Assembly: GCA_052170475.1 (NCBI GenBank)
Contig: JBQNAL010000002.1
Location: 62,001-126,000 of the forward strand
Reading direction: 5' to 3'
Length of the DNA: 64,000 nt
DNA from: CAJPQU01 sp052170475
GTDB taxonomy: Bacteria > Bacillota > Negativicutes > Selenomonadales > Selenomonadaceae
The translations under genes were made by a program, and so were the position numbers. Every line of letters begins with the position of its first letter. Position 1 is the first letter of the stretch. The notes under the pieces were generated by a model, which had not been told where the DNA came from, made no database searches, and was given only the letters and a program-made list of their open reading frames with translations. This document shows positions 8,448-16,696 of this stretch, in pieces.

Positions 8448-9088
8448 TTGATCTATCTTCCGTCACTGCCGTCATCACGCGCATTGCGGACATTGAGCGA
8501 AAAGTCGGCATACAGCATAAACCAAAGGACGGGGTGGGGTTTCAGGAAGCCTTGGCGGCGGAGATGGCGAAGGGGAAGACATCAGGTGCTGCTCCTTCGC
8601 CCTCGGCAGAGAGAGGCGACGTCTCGGCGCCTGTGGGGGCGATGGCGAGCAGTCAGCGCACAGGGCGGATTCCCGTGGTGACGACGCCTTCCGTTCGTGG
8701 AGATCATCCGTCTGCGGACGGTGCCTATTTTGAGACCATCCAGCGCGCTGCGCAGAAGTATGGTGTTGATCCCAAGCTGGTGTCGGCGGTGGCTGAAGTG
8801 GAGTCGGGCTTTAATCCAAACGCTGTGTCCAGCGCGGGAGCGGTAGGCATCATGCAGCTCATGCCGGAGACGGCGGCGTCCTTGGGGGTGAATCCCTACG
8901 ACGCGCAGCAGAACATTGAAGGCGGCACTCGTTACCTGCGGCAACTGATGGATGCTTTCCCCGGCGATCTCCGTCGGGCTGTTGCCGCCTACAATGCGGG
9001 GGCACAGGCGGTGCGTGAGTACGGAGGGGTGCCTCCCTACGGAGAAACGCAAGCGTATGTAGATTCTGTTTTGGATCTTTACCGCTAA
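8444..9088 (+). CDS. Lytic transglycosylase (SLT domain) of the flagellar operon
   Basis: The C-terminal half (about residues 90-214) is a goose-lysozyme-like SLT domain: catalytic Glu in VAEVESGFNPNAVSSAG, then GIMQLMPETAASLGV and AVAAYNAGAQAV. These enzymes cut the glycan strands of peptidoglycan. Family knowledge and position suggest it opens the wall for the rod, replacing the muramidase half of FlgJ. The N-terminal 85 residues are low-complexity, and there is no signal peptide or membrane segment, so export by the flagellar apparatus itself is a reasonable inference. It is coupled to fliJ by ATGA. Confidence 0.9.
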   Translation: MIDLSSVTAVITRIADIERKVGIQHKPKDGVGFQEALAAEMAKGKTSGAAPSPSAERGDVSAPVGAMASSQRTGRIPVVTTPSVRGDHPSADGAYFETIQRAAQKYGVDPKLVSAVAEVESGFNPNAVSSAGAVGIMQLMPETAASLGVNPYDAQQNIEGGTRYLRQLMDAFPGDLRRAVAAYNAGAQAVREYGGVPPYGETQAYVDSVLDLYR

Positions 9089-9139
9089 TTTTGAATCAGG
9101 TGGACAGCGGGGAATATGGTGGTAGGAGGATAGACAGCG

Positions 9140-9793
9140 ATGAACGAAGAGAGTGGGGCATCCGGCAAGGCTCGGATAGTGAAGATCGTGGGACTCATCC
9201 TCTTGCTTGTGGTTTTGGTGGTGTTTGGATTTTTTGTAGGGATCTACCTGAGAATCTTCGATGTCCATGAAATCAATGAAACCATGCGGCTCTATAATCT
9301 GCCGGTGATCGGCGAATACTTTGTACGCCCGCCGGGGGAACAGGAGAAGCCTAAAGAACAGCCGGAGGCAGCGGCGGATATGGCGGCGCAGTCAAACGGC
9401 ACATCAAAAGAGCAAGGGAATATGCGGGGCGGTGCTTCTGGGGCGAAGCCGGCGGACTCGAATCCCACCCGCTTGACCCCAGCGGAGATCGAAAAGCAGC
9501 AGCAGGAACAGCAGGCAGCAGAAAAGAAACGCGTCGCACGTTTGGCGCGCCTCTACGGCGAGATGAAGCCGAAAGCAGCGGCGGACATCATGTCTGCGTT
9601 AAATGACGATGTGACCATCGCCATTTTGCAAAAATTGGACGACGCCCAAGCGGCGAAAATTTTAGCCGAATTCGATCCGGAGAAAGCGGCGCGGCTCACT
9701 CGGGTAATGTATATGGGGATCACATCCAACATGACGTCTCCCGGCGATGCCGAGCATGAGACCATGCGGTCCGCATCTTCGTCGAATTTATAA
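9140..9793 (+). CDS. YlxF/MotE-like membrane protein with MgtE-N domain
   Basis: 217 residues: a short basic N-terminus, one transmembrane helix (about 12-34), a Gln/Glu/Ala-rich linker, and a C-terminal helical domain (LARLYGEMKPKAAADIMSAL...ILQKLDDAQAAKILAEFDPEKAARL) of the MgtE N-terminal type found in MotE/YlxF proteins. In B. subtilis ylxF occupies this same place after fliJ. MotE in other bacteria stabilises the motor protein MotC in the periplasm; the role here is not known. An AGGAGG lies shortly before the ATG. Confidence 0.8.
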   Translation: MNEESGASGKARIVKIVGLILLLVVLVVFGFFVGIYLRIFDVHEINETMRLYNLPVIGEYFVRPPGEQEKPKEQPEAAADMAAQSNGTSKEQGNMRGGASGAKPADSNPTRLTPAEIEKQQQEQQAAEKKRVARLARLYGEMKPKAAADIMSALNDDVTIAILQKLDDAQAAKILAEFDPEKAARLTRVMYMGITSNMTSPGDAEHETMRSASSSNL

Positions 9794-9822
9794 AAAACAC
9801 ACCAACGAAAGGAGGTGAAATC

Positions 9823-11634
9823 ATGAAAACAACGAACCTTATCGTGGATCAGGGCTCTGCCGTGAAAGACGCGATGGGAAGCGCTGGGAAAGTCAGATCG
9901 CTTGCCGCTGATCGCAAGATCTCGCCCATGGCGAACCTCAAGGCGAAAACATCGTCCTTTGGAGACGCATTGGAGGAGGCGCGGGGCAGCAAGGGGCAGA
10001 TGAACCAGCCGAAAACGGCGTCGCCGAAAGCGTCAGCGCAGTCATCGGAAGGAAGCAGATCCTCTCTCACCAAAGCAGAGCCCGAAGCAGCAAAGACCGT
10101 GGAGACTTCTACCAAGGCGGATGAGGTCGTCCGCGCACCGGGATCCGAACGGGGACAAGCCGCTACGGAGTCTGAAAAAACAGTCAAAACGGGTGAAACG
10201 CCGGATGTGCTAAAACAGACGGTTGAAGAGCCAGAGCCAGCGGAAACGACGACGTTGGACGCCATGCTCATGGCAATGGCAGCCAATGCGTTGGTGCCTA
10301 CGCCAGCGGCGGAGGCTTCGGCGGACGTCGAAGGCGAAGCGAAGAGGGATTTCTTGGCGTTGCCGGCGGAGACCGCCGAAGGCGAAGTGTCGAGGGCATC
10401 CTTGTCCTTTTCGGTGGCGGAAGCCGGGGGCGAAGCTCCAACGACATCCTTGCCCTTGCAGGTGGCATCCCAGCCCATGGCGCTGGAGGCGCTCTTGCCA
10501 CAGGATGCGGCGAAAACCATGCAGGCGATCCAGAATCGACAGCTCATGGAGATGCTTTCTGCGCCGGTGCGCACCGGGATGGCGGAAACGCTGCTCGGGA
10601 ACGCTGGGACGGCTGAGGCGTCTTTACCGCCGGAAGTTTTCTCTGCGGAAGCTTTGCTCCCACAGCATGTACCCTTAGCGGATGAGGCGGCAGAGGAACC
10701 GCTGGCAGCTTCAGCAGCGAGGGTGCAGGGGCAAGAGGCTTTGACAGAGCAGCCCTTGAGCGCGGTCAATGCGGCTTTCGCTTCCAAGACTGAATCTTTG
10801 GATCCTCGTACTCCGGCGGTCAAGCAGGCGGCGGAAAGTTTCTGGCAGGGCATGAGCCTTGCGGTGGAAGATACCATCGCGCTGCCTGATGACGCAGCGA
10901 TGCGCGCCGATGTAGGCGACATGGCAGGCGAAAACGCGCAGCACGACGCAAGTGCGCCAGCTTCGCTGACGGACGCTGCCGGTGCGGTGACACGTCAGGG
11001 GGCACAGCTTCCAGAGGAAGCAGCTTTTGATGTGGTGAATGTTACCGAGGGGACAAAGTCGGATCATACGGCACAGCCGGTGGTGAGTACTTTTACGTCT
11101 GCGGTGGGACTGACCAACGCAGCGGGTACGGCGGGCGCGGCAGAGGTACCGCAAGCCGATGGCTATGAGGTTGTCCGACAGATTGTGGAGCAGGCGAAAC
11201 TTGTCCGCACGGACGGCAATGCTTCGGAGATGGTGATTCGTTTGAAGCCTGAGCATTTGGGCGAGCTGACGATGCGTATCTCTGTCGCGGCCAGCGGTGC
11301 GGTAAACGCGTCCTTTCACACGGACAACCCGCAGACGCGCGGCCTCATTGAAAGCTCGATGATGCAGCTTAAGCAGGAGCTTTCTGCGCAGGGCATCAAA
11401 GTGGACAATGTGAGCGTCTATTCCGGGCTTTCGGAAGACTTTTTTGCCAACAGCCAAGCGGGACAGCAGGGTTACCCGCAGCCGCAGCATTCGGCACGCA
11501 GTGAAAAGGCCGATAGGAAGGCTTTTGCTGGAGACGCTGAGGCGGTGTCCGCTGTCGGCACCGAACAGAGCGGCTCTGCCTCTTCGCTGGATCCCAATGT
11601 GGGTACGGCGGATGGCGTGGACTATCGTGTGTAA
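9823..11634 (+). CDS. fliK: Flagellar hook-length control protein FliK
   Basis: FliK measures hook length and triggers the export switch at FlhB. It has 603 residues, mostly an Ala/Glu/Ser/Thr-rich unstructured ruler (1 to about 440). The C-terminal Flg_hook domain (about 455-545) has EMVIRLKPEHLGELTMRI and MQLKQELSAQGIKVDNVSV. A strong AAAGGAGGTG precedes the ATG. Function is clear from the C-terminal domain and from its position just before flgD; the long repeat-like middle is poorly conserved in the family. Confidence 0.92.
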   Translation: MKTTNLIVDQGSAVKDAMGSAGKVRSLAADRKISPMANLKAKTSSFGDALEEARGSKGQMNQPKTASPKASAQSSEGSRSSLTKAEPEAAKTVETSTKADEVVRAPGSERGQAATESEKTVKTGETPDVLKQTVEEPEPAETTTLDAMLMAMAANALVPTPAAEASADVEGEAKRDFLALPAETAEGEVSRASLSFSVAEAGGEAPTTSLPLQVASQPMALEALLPQDAAKTMQAIQNRQLMEMLSAPVRTGMAETLLGNAGTAEASLPPEVFSAEALLPQHVPLADEAAEEPLAASAARVQGQEALTEQPLSAVNAAFASKTESLDPRTPAVKQAAESFWQGMSLAVEDTIALPDDAAMRADVGDMAGENAQHDASAPASLTDAAGAVTRQGAQLPEEAAFDVVNVTEGTKSDHTAQPVVSTFTSAVGLTNAAGTAGAAEVPQADGYEVVRQIVEQAKLVRTDGNASEMVIRLKPEHLGELTMRISVAASGAVNASFHTDNPQTRGLIESSMMQLKQELSAQGIKVDNVSVYSGLSEDFFANSQAGQQGYPQPQHSARSEKADRKAFAGDAEAVSAVGTEQSGSASSLDPNVGTADGVDYRV

Positions 11635-11655
11635 AATTTTTAAGGAGGGAGTTTT

Positions 11656-12219
11656 ATGGCAGACAGTACCAGCCTCAATACCGTCACATCGAATGGCGTG
11701 ACGTACAAGGCTTCGGACTATGCTGCGGCGCAGGCGGCGAAAAAGTCTGGGCGCAATGATGCGCTGGATAAAAATGCGTTCCTCAAGCTCTTGGTCACGC
11801 AGATGCAGTATCAAGATCCCTTGGATCCGCGCGACAACGCAGAGTACGTCGCCCAGTTGGCACAGTTTTCCTCGTTGGAGCAGATGACGAATGTCTATAC
11901 GGCAGTCAATAAGCTTGGCTCCATGATCGCGGACATCAATTCTACAACGCTCATTGGCCAGCTCAGCAATATGGTGGGCAAGGAGATTCAGTGGGTGCAG
12001 GAGACGGTGAAGACCGACGCCAGTGGGAAGGCCATCGTGGACGCCAATGGAAAGCCGGTGACAGAGAAACATTCGTACACGGGGATCGTGAGCGGGGTGA
12101 GCATCACCGACGGCGTACCGACGGTCATCGCCGACGTCAAAGGCAAAGTCGCGCAGGTGAAGGTCGGCGACATCGTTCGCATCGGGAAGATCCCAACGAA
12201 GCCAGCGAGCGGCGGCTAA
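11656..12219 (+). CDS. flgD: Flagellar hook assembly scaffold FlgD
   Basis: FlgD is the hook cap that guides FlgE polymerisation. It has 187 residues. The family signature FLKLLVTQMQYQDPLDP begins at about residue 41, followed by AQFSSLEQMTNV. The C-terminal part (VSGVSITDGVPTVIADVKGK) is a short version of the beta-rich domain. The ribosome site is AAGGAGGGAG. It lies between fliK and a small conserved flagellar gene. Confidence 0.95.
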   Translation: MADSTSLNTVTSNGVTYKASDYAAAQAAKKSGRNDALDKNAFLKLLVTQMQYQDPLDPRDNAEYVAQLAQFSSLEQMTNVYTAVNKLGSMIADINSTTLIGQLSNMVGKEIQWVQETVKTDASGKAIVDANGKPVTEKHSYTGIVSGVSITDGVPTVIADVKGKVAQVKVGDIVRIGKIPTKPASGG

Positions 12220-12240
12220 GGAGAGGAAGGAAGCAGGAAT

Positions 12241-12627
12241 ATGGCTGATTCGAGAGTGTATTGGTCCTCTCAGCCACTATGGCCTGTCGGTAGTCCCCAA
12301 AGAAAACATCCCCAGAGCGCACCGACGCGGGGGAAAGGAACTTCCTTCGCCGAGATTTTAGGCAGGGAAGAGAGAAAAGTGAGTTTTTCGCAGCATGCCC
12401 TGCAGCGACTTCGGGATCGCGATCTCGAGTTAGGGGAGGGAGCGCTGACGAAGCTCGACGATACGGTGGCGAAGATGGCGCAGAAAGGTGTGCGGGAAGC
12501 CCTCATCTACCTCAACGATGTGGCGCTCATCGTCAGCGTCGCCAATCGAACGGTGATTACCGCCATGGATGGAGCGAGTGCCAAAGACAATATTTTTACG
12601 AATATCGACAGTGCAGCAATTCTTTAA
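12241..12627 (+). CDS. Small flagellar-operon protein (TIGR02530-type)
   Basis: A 128-residue soluble protein. The conserved part is FSQHALQRLRDRDLEL...LTKLDDTVAKMAQKGVREALIYLNDVALIVSVANRTVITAMD, which I recognise as the family of uncharacterised flagellar operon proteins normally placed between flgD and flgE in Firmicutes. No catalytic motif is seen. The ribosome site is GGAAGGAAG before the ATG. The molecular role is unknown; position suggests hook assembly. Confidence 0.8.
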   Translation: MADSRVYWSSQPLWPVGSPQRKHPQSAPTRGKGTSFAEILGREERKVSFSQHALQRLRDRDLELGEGALTKLDDTVAKMAQKGVREALIYLNDVALIVSVANRTVITAMDGASAKDNIFTNIDSAAIL

Positions 12628-12707
12628 GGCTGGACCTTTTTAGGAGGCCATGACCGCCGAACGACAGACGCGGTTTCGCTGCACAGAGAAAGGACGATTG
12701 ATCAATT

Positions 12708-14768
12708 ATGATGCGTTCCCTTTTTTCCGGCGTGTCCGGATTAAAGAATCACCAGACGCGCATGGATGTGGTTGGCAACAACATTTCCAACGTGAACACC
12801 ACCGGCTTTAAGTCCAGCCGGGCGACTTTTTCCGACATGATCAGCCAGACCCTCAACAGTGCTTCGGCACCGGGGGAGAGGATCGGCGGTACGAATCCGA
12901 AGCAGATCGGGCTTGGCTCGAGCGTATCCAGTATCGACCTCTTGTTTACCAACGGCAGCGTGCAGTCCACAGGGAAGAACACGGACTTAGCGCTCTCTGG
13001 AAACGGACTCTTCGTTGTGTCGGACGGAAGCCAGAGGTATTACACGCGCAACGGTTCCTTTGAGTTTGACGCCGACGGTAACTATGTCCAAGCAGGCAGC
13101 GGACTGCGGGTCATGGGCTGGATGGCGAAGAATGGGGTTCTGTCCACCACGGGAGAACCTGAACCTCTGCGCATTCCGGCGGGCAAGAGCATGAACGCAG
13201 TGAAGACGACGACCGGCACATACACCAACAACCTGAATGCGGAGACGAAAGGGTATGTGATTGGCAATACCATCGTGAAATATGCGGATGGATCGACGGA
13301 AACGGTCACCGACTATAAGCCGCAAAAAGTCTCGCCGGGGATGTCGCTTCGGCTCAGCACGGGCGAGATCGTGACTTTGGACAGTACGGCGGCACCCTAT
13401 ACGTATACTACGGGCGATACCGTTCCAGCTGCCAACACCTTGTATACGTCAAAGGTGGATCATGTGGAAGCGACCGCTGCGGGCAAAGTGAAGCTGACCT
13501 TGACGGTGGGAGAAAATGGTCCGAAAAAGGTCAATGCCGGGACGACGATCGAGGTGGACAATCTTCACAGCGGGACGTATAAGTTCGGGCAACCCTATAA
13601 ACTGCGCATGCGCGTCCAAACGAACGGCGTCAAGACGGATTCTGCTACGGGGGAGACTGTGTTGAAAGGCGATCTTTATACGCCGGATGGCACGGTGATT
13701 CCGGGAGGGCCACATACACTTACCGTTCCGCCGCCGAAGGATTTTAAGTATAAGGATGGCGAGGACTATGAGTTCGATTTTTCGATCAGTAAGATGGAAG
13801 CGGATACCGGCGCCAAGGTGAAGACCGTCAATGGCTCCGTTGCCGAACTTGCCGCGCCGTTCACGGTCAATAGCGACTCTACGACGTATACGCGAAAAGG
13901 GAATGGTACGGACACGGTTGCTGAGATCATCCGCTCAGAAACAGAGTCGTATTACTTCAATGACAAGAAAGTCGAAGCGGTCAATGTGCAGAGCAAGGAC
14001 GGCGTGTCCTTATCCGGACTTCTTGGGGTACAGTATAAGGCGGACGGCACCTTTTATCCTTCGGTGGTTTCTACCATCACCGTTTACGATAGCCAAGGTA
14101 CGGCTCATGACGTTTCTGTTCTCCTCACCAAGACAAAAGCGAATACGTGGTCTTTGAGTTTGGTGGGCGGCAGTGACAATGTGACGATGACGGAGGGGAA
14201 CGGCTCCAAAACGACGGTGACCCTCTCGAAGACCGATCTCGTCTTTGATGAAAAGGGGCAGTACGTTTCCGGCGATGCCAGTTTGTCTCTTACCTATGCG
14301 GATCGAGAGGGAAAGCAGACGGCTGAAAATCAAAAGGTGACATTGAATCTGGCTAGTTTGACCCAATACGCGGGCAGCAATACGGTATCGGCCAAGGGAG
14401 ATGGGAATGCAGCGGGTACGTTGGAGAGCGTGGCCATTGATAAGACGGGGGTTCTCACCGGTACCTATACGAACGGTGTGAAGCAGACGGAAGGACAGGT
14501 GGCCGTCGCCCAGTTCAATAACGCTTCTGGGCTCACGAAGAACGGGAACAGTCTGTATCAGGAATCCAACAACTCCGGCGTAGCAAACATTAAGACTGCG
14601 GCGGATCTTGGCTGCAAGATCACACCGTCGGCGTTGGAGATGTCCAATGTGGACATCGCCAACGAGTTCACGGACATGATCGTCACGCAGCGCGGCTTCC
14701 AGTCCAATTCCAAGACCATCACGGTGTCCGATGAGATGCTGGAGACACTCATCAACATGAAACGGTAA
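12708..14768 (+). CDS. flgE: Flagellar hook protein FlgE
   Basis: FlgE is the hook subunit, exported and polymerised under the FlgD cap. The N-terminus has the axial motif NNISNVNTTGFKSSRATFSD (about 22-41), and the C-terminus has DIANEFTDMIVTQRGFQSNSK with the terminal LETLINMKR. At 686 residues it is much longer than the shortest Firmicute hook proteins. The extra sequence is a Thr/Gly/Lys-rich beta-type central region (about 150-600), expected to lie on the outer surface of the hook. The start is the ATG at 12708; the nearest AAAGGA is rather far upstream (about 13 bases). Confidence 0.95.
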   Translation: MMRSLFSGVSGLKNHQTRMDVVGNNISNVNTTGFKSSRATFSDMISQTLNSASAPGERIGGTNPKQIGLGSSVSSIDLLFTNGSVQSTGKNTDLALSGNGLFVVSDGSQRYYTRNGSFEFDADGNYVQAGSGLRVMGWMAKNGVLSTTGEPEPLRIPAGKSMNAVKTTTGTYTNNLNAETKGYVIGNTIVKYADGSTETVTDYKPQKVSPGMSLRLSTGEIVTLDSTAAPYTYTTGDTVPAANTLYTSKVDHVEATAAGKVKLTLTVGENGPKKVNAGTTIEVDNLHSGTYKFGQPYKLRMRVQTNGVKTDSATGETVLKGDLYTPDGTVIPGGPHTLTVPPPKDFKYKDGEDYEFDFSISKMEADTGAKVKTVNGSVAELAAPFTVNSDSTTYTRKGNGTDTVAEIIRSETESYYFNDKKVEAVNVQSKDGVSLSGLLGVQYKADGTFYPSVVSTITVYDSQGTAHDVSVLLTKTKANTWSLSLVGGSDNVTMTEGNGSKTTVTLSKTDLVFDEKGQYVSGDASLSLTYADREGKQTAENQKVTLNLASLTQYAGSNTVSAKGDGNAAGTLESVAIDKTGVLTGTYTNGVKQTEGQVAVAQFNNASGLTKNGNSLYQESNNSGVANIKTAADLGCKITPSALEMSNVDIANEFTDMIVTQRGFQSNSKTITVSDEMLETLINMKR

Positions 14769-14783
14769 TTTCTGAAGGAAAAA

Positions 14784-14818
14784 GGCAGGGGGGAGGATTC
14801 CTCCTCCCCCGAACTGCC
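14784..14818 (+). repeat. Strong GC-rich hairpin between flgE and flbD
   Basis: A 9-bp stem (GGGGGAGGA / TCCTCCCCC) with a TTCC loop is extended by an outer GGCAG/CTGCC pair with a small asymmetric bulge. There is no T-run after it, so it is not a standard terminator. It may protect or process the mRNA after the abundant hook transcript. Confidence 0.6.
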
Positions 14819-14843
14819 GTCTAAACGGAATGGAGAAAATCTT

Positions 14844-15044
14844 ATGATCAAACTGACGAAATTCAATTCCGAAGCGAATAAAAAAGGCGTTTTTATCTTG
14901 AATGCGGAGGTCATTGAGACCATCGAAGAGACACCGGATACGGTGATCACCTTGGTAAACAGCAAGAAACTGATTGTGGATGAACCCATGGACGAGGTTG
15001 TCAGGCGTGTGATGGCATACCGTCGGGCACTCAATAAATATTGA
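14844..15044 (+). CDS. flbD: FlbD/SwrD family flagellar protein
   Basis: A 66-residue protein matching the short FlbD family: MIKLTKFNS at the N-terminus, FILNAEVIETIEETPDTVITL and a final VVRRVMAYRRAL. In B. subtilis the homologue SwrD lies in the same place and raises flagellar power for swarming. It has no membrane segment. It sits between flgE and fliL; the ribosome site (GGAGAAAATCTT before the ATG) is moderate. Confidence 0.88.
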   Translation: MIKLTKFNSEANKKGVFILNAEVIETIEETPDTVITLVNSKKLIVDEPMDEVVRRVMAYRRALNKY

Positions 15045-15103
15045 GCATACTGCGGAGTTCGTCTCCGTTATGATAAAAGAAAAAGGGCGAAGGAGTGAGA
15101 GGT

Positions 15104-15655
15104 ATGGCGGATGATAAAAAGGCCGCGGATGCAGCGAAGAACGCAGACGCGGCGGCCACGGACGGTGCGGCTCCAGCAGGGAAGAAGAAACCGCCCCTAA
15201 TCGCGATTATAGCGGTGCTGGTGCTGATTGGCGTTGTGTTGGCGGGGGGAATCTCCTATTTCGTAGTGACCAGAGCCATGAAGAACAATGCAGCGGACAA
15301 CAGCGGGGATGAAAATCGCTACCACGATCCAGGGATTTTCGTTAAGCTGGGGGACGCCAAAGATGGCATTTTGGTGAATGTGGGAGGGGTGAAGGCGGGG
15401 CGATTCCTCAAAGTCGGCATCGTGCTGGAAATGAACCCAAGTAAGAAGTCCATCATCACGGAGGGCAAGCTCAATCCGATTGCTGAAACGAAGATGCTCG
15501 ATACCGTTCTTCAGATCTTGCGTTCGGAGCCTTTGGACGGCTTTGACGCGACGAAACAGGAAGCGCTCAAGGAGAAGATCAAGACGGAAGTCAATCATGA
15601 ACTCAGCGAGGGTTCGGTCTATAATGTGTACATTACCAGCTTTATCCTGCAATGA
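15104..15655 (+). CDS. fliL: Flagellar basal-body associated protein FliL
   Basis: FliL is a single-pass membrane protein around the stator that supports torque. It has 183 residues: an Ala/Asp-rich N-terminus, a transmembrane helix at about 28-50, then the periplasmic domain (IFVKLGDAKDGILVNVGG, KVGIVLEMNP, ending YNVYITSFILQ as the family does). The ATG at 15104 is eight bases after AAGGAG; an in-frame GTG at 15095 overlaps that site and is less likely. Confidence 0.93.
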   Translation: MADDKKAADAAKNADAAATDGAAPAGKKKPPLIAIIAVLVLIGVVLAGGISYFVVTRAMKNNAADNSGDENRYHDPGIFVKLGDAKDGILVNVGGVKAGRFLKVGIVLEMNPSKKSIITEGKLNPIAETKMLDTVLQILRSEPLDGFDATKQEALKEKIKTEVNHELSEGSVYNVYITSFILQ

Positions 15656-15691
15656 CAGACCATTCCATATCGGAGGGAAGGAGGGTGAAGA

Positions 15692-16696
15692 TTGGCAGAG
15701 GACGTACTTTCCCAGTCTGAGATAGATAAGCTGCTCTCAGCGCTGAATGAAGGATCGGTATCGGCGGAAGAGGTCAAGGCGGAGGAAGAACAGAAAAAGG
15801 TTAAGATTTACGACTTCAAACGCCCGGATAAATTTTCCAAGGATCAGATCCGCACGCTGCAAATGCTGCACGAGAATTTCGGCCGTATGCTGAACACTTA
15901 TCTGTCCACTAATCTTCGCAGCCTGGTCGATGTGGAGGTTGCTTCGGTCGAGCAGCTTACATATCAGGAATTTATCCAATCTCTGTCCGACCCCAGCGTC
16001 ATCGGGGTGTTGGCAGTCCCCCCCCTGAAGGGGAACGTGATCATGGAACTCAATACCAGCATTGCTTTCTCCATTATTGACCGTGTTTTCGGCGGCACTG
16101 GCTCCAATACGATCAAGCCTCGCGTGCTGACGGAGATCGAGGAAGCGGTGATCATGCGAACCTTTGGCAAGGCTCTTGATAGTTTCCGTGAGGCATGGGA
16201 TAATGTAGTGAAGTTTACACCGCGCATGGAGGCGATGGAGTCGAATCCGGCGTTTGTGCAAATCGTGCCGCCCAGCGACATGGTTGTCATCATCACCTTG
16301 AAGATCCAGATCGGAGAGGTGGAGGGCTTCATGAATATCTGTATCCCGTATCTCGTCTTGGAGCCCATCATGTCTAAGCTGACGACGACGTTCTGGGTCG
16401 CGGCTTCCGTCACAAAGGAAGAGAGTCCCGAACAGCTGGAGATCCTCCAGCGGAAGATTGCCAAAACGAAAGTGCCGCTGATCGTTGAGTTAGGGAGAAT
16501 TGATGTTTCCATCCGAGAGTTCCTGACTTTAGGATATGGGGATGTGCTGCAGCTCGATACCAAGGTGAAAGAGGAGCTGCCCTGTATTATCGGAAAGCGG
16601 CGGAAATTTTTCTGCCGACCAGGGACTTTCGGAAAAAGAGCAGCCGTTCAGATAACGCGCATTGCTCCAGAGGGAGATGAAAACACAGATGAGTGA
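15692..16696 (+). CDS. fliM: Flagellar motor switch protein FliM
   Basis: FliM is the middle ring of the C-ring, binding phosphorylated CheY and FliG. It has 334 residues. The N-terminal CheY-binding peptide is LSQSEIDKLLSAL, followed by the CheC-like middle domain (TYQEFIQSLSDPSVIGVLAV, GGTGSNTIKPRVLTEIE) and a C-terminal SPOA domain (LGRIDVSIREFLTLGYGDVLQLD). The start is a TTG at 15692, seven bases after AAGGAGG. It overlaps fliY by eight bases if fliY starts at 16689. Confidence 0.96.
   Translation: MAEDVLSQSEIDKLLSALNEGSVSAEEVKAEEEQKKVKIYDFKRPDKFSKDQIRTLQMLHENFGRMLNTYLSTNLRSLVDVEVASVEQLTYQEFIQSLSDPSVIGVLAVPPLKGNVIMELNTSIAFSIIDRVFGGTGSNTIKPRVLTEIEEAVIMRTFGKALDSFREAWDNVVKFTPRMEAMESNPAFVQIVPPSDMVVIITLKIQIGEVEGFMNICIPYLVLEPIMSKLTTTFWVAASVTKEESPEQLEILQRKIAKTKVPLIVELGRIDVSIREFLTLGYGDVLQLDTKVKEELPCIIGKRRKFFCRPGTFGKRAAVQITRIAPEGDENTDE

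Noticed and set aside
10711..12072. 453-codon minus-strand frame opposite fliK/flgD
   Set aside because: Same antisense artefact; it spans two real genes and their gap, and its composition is unlike a natural protein.
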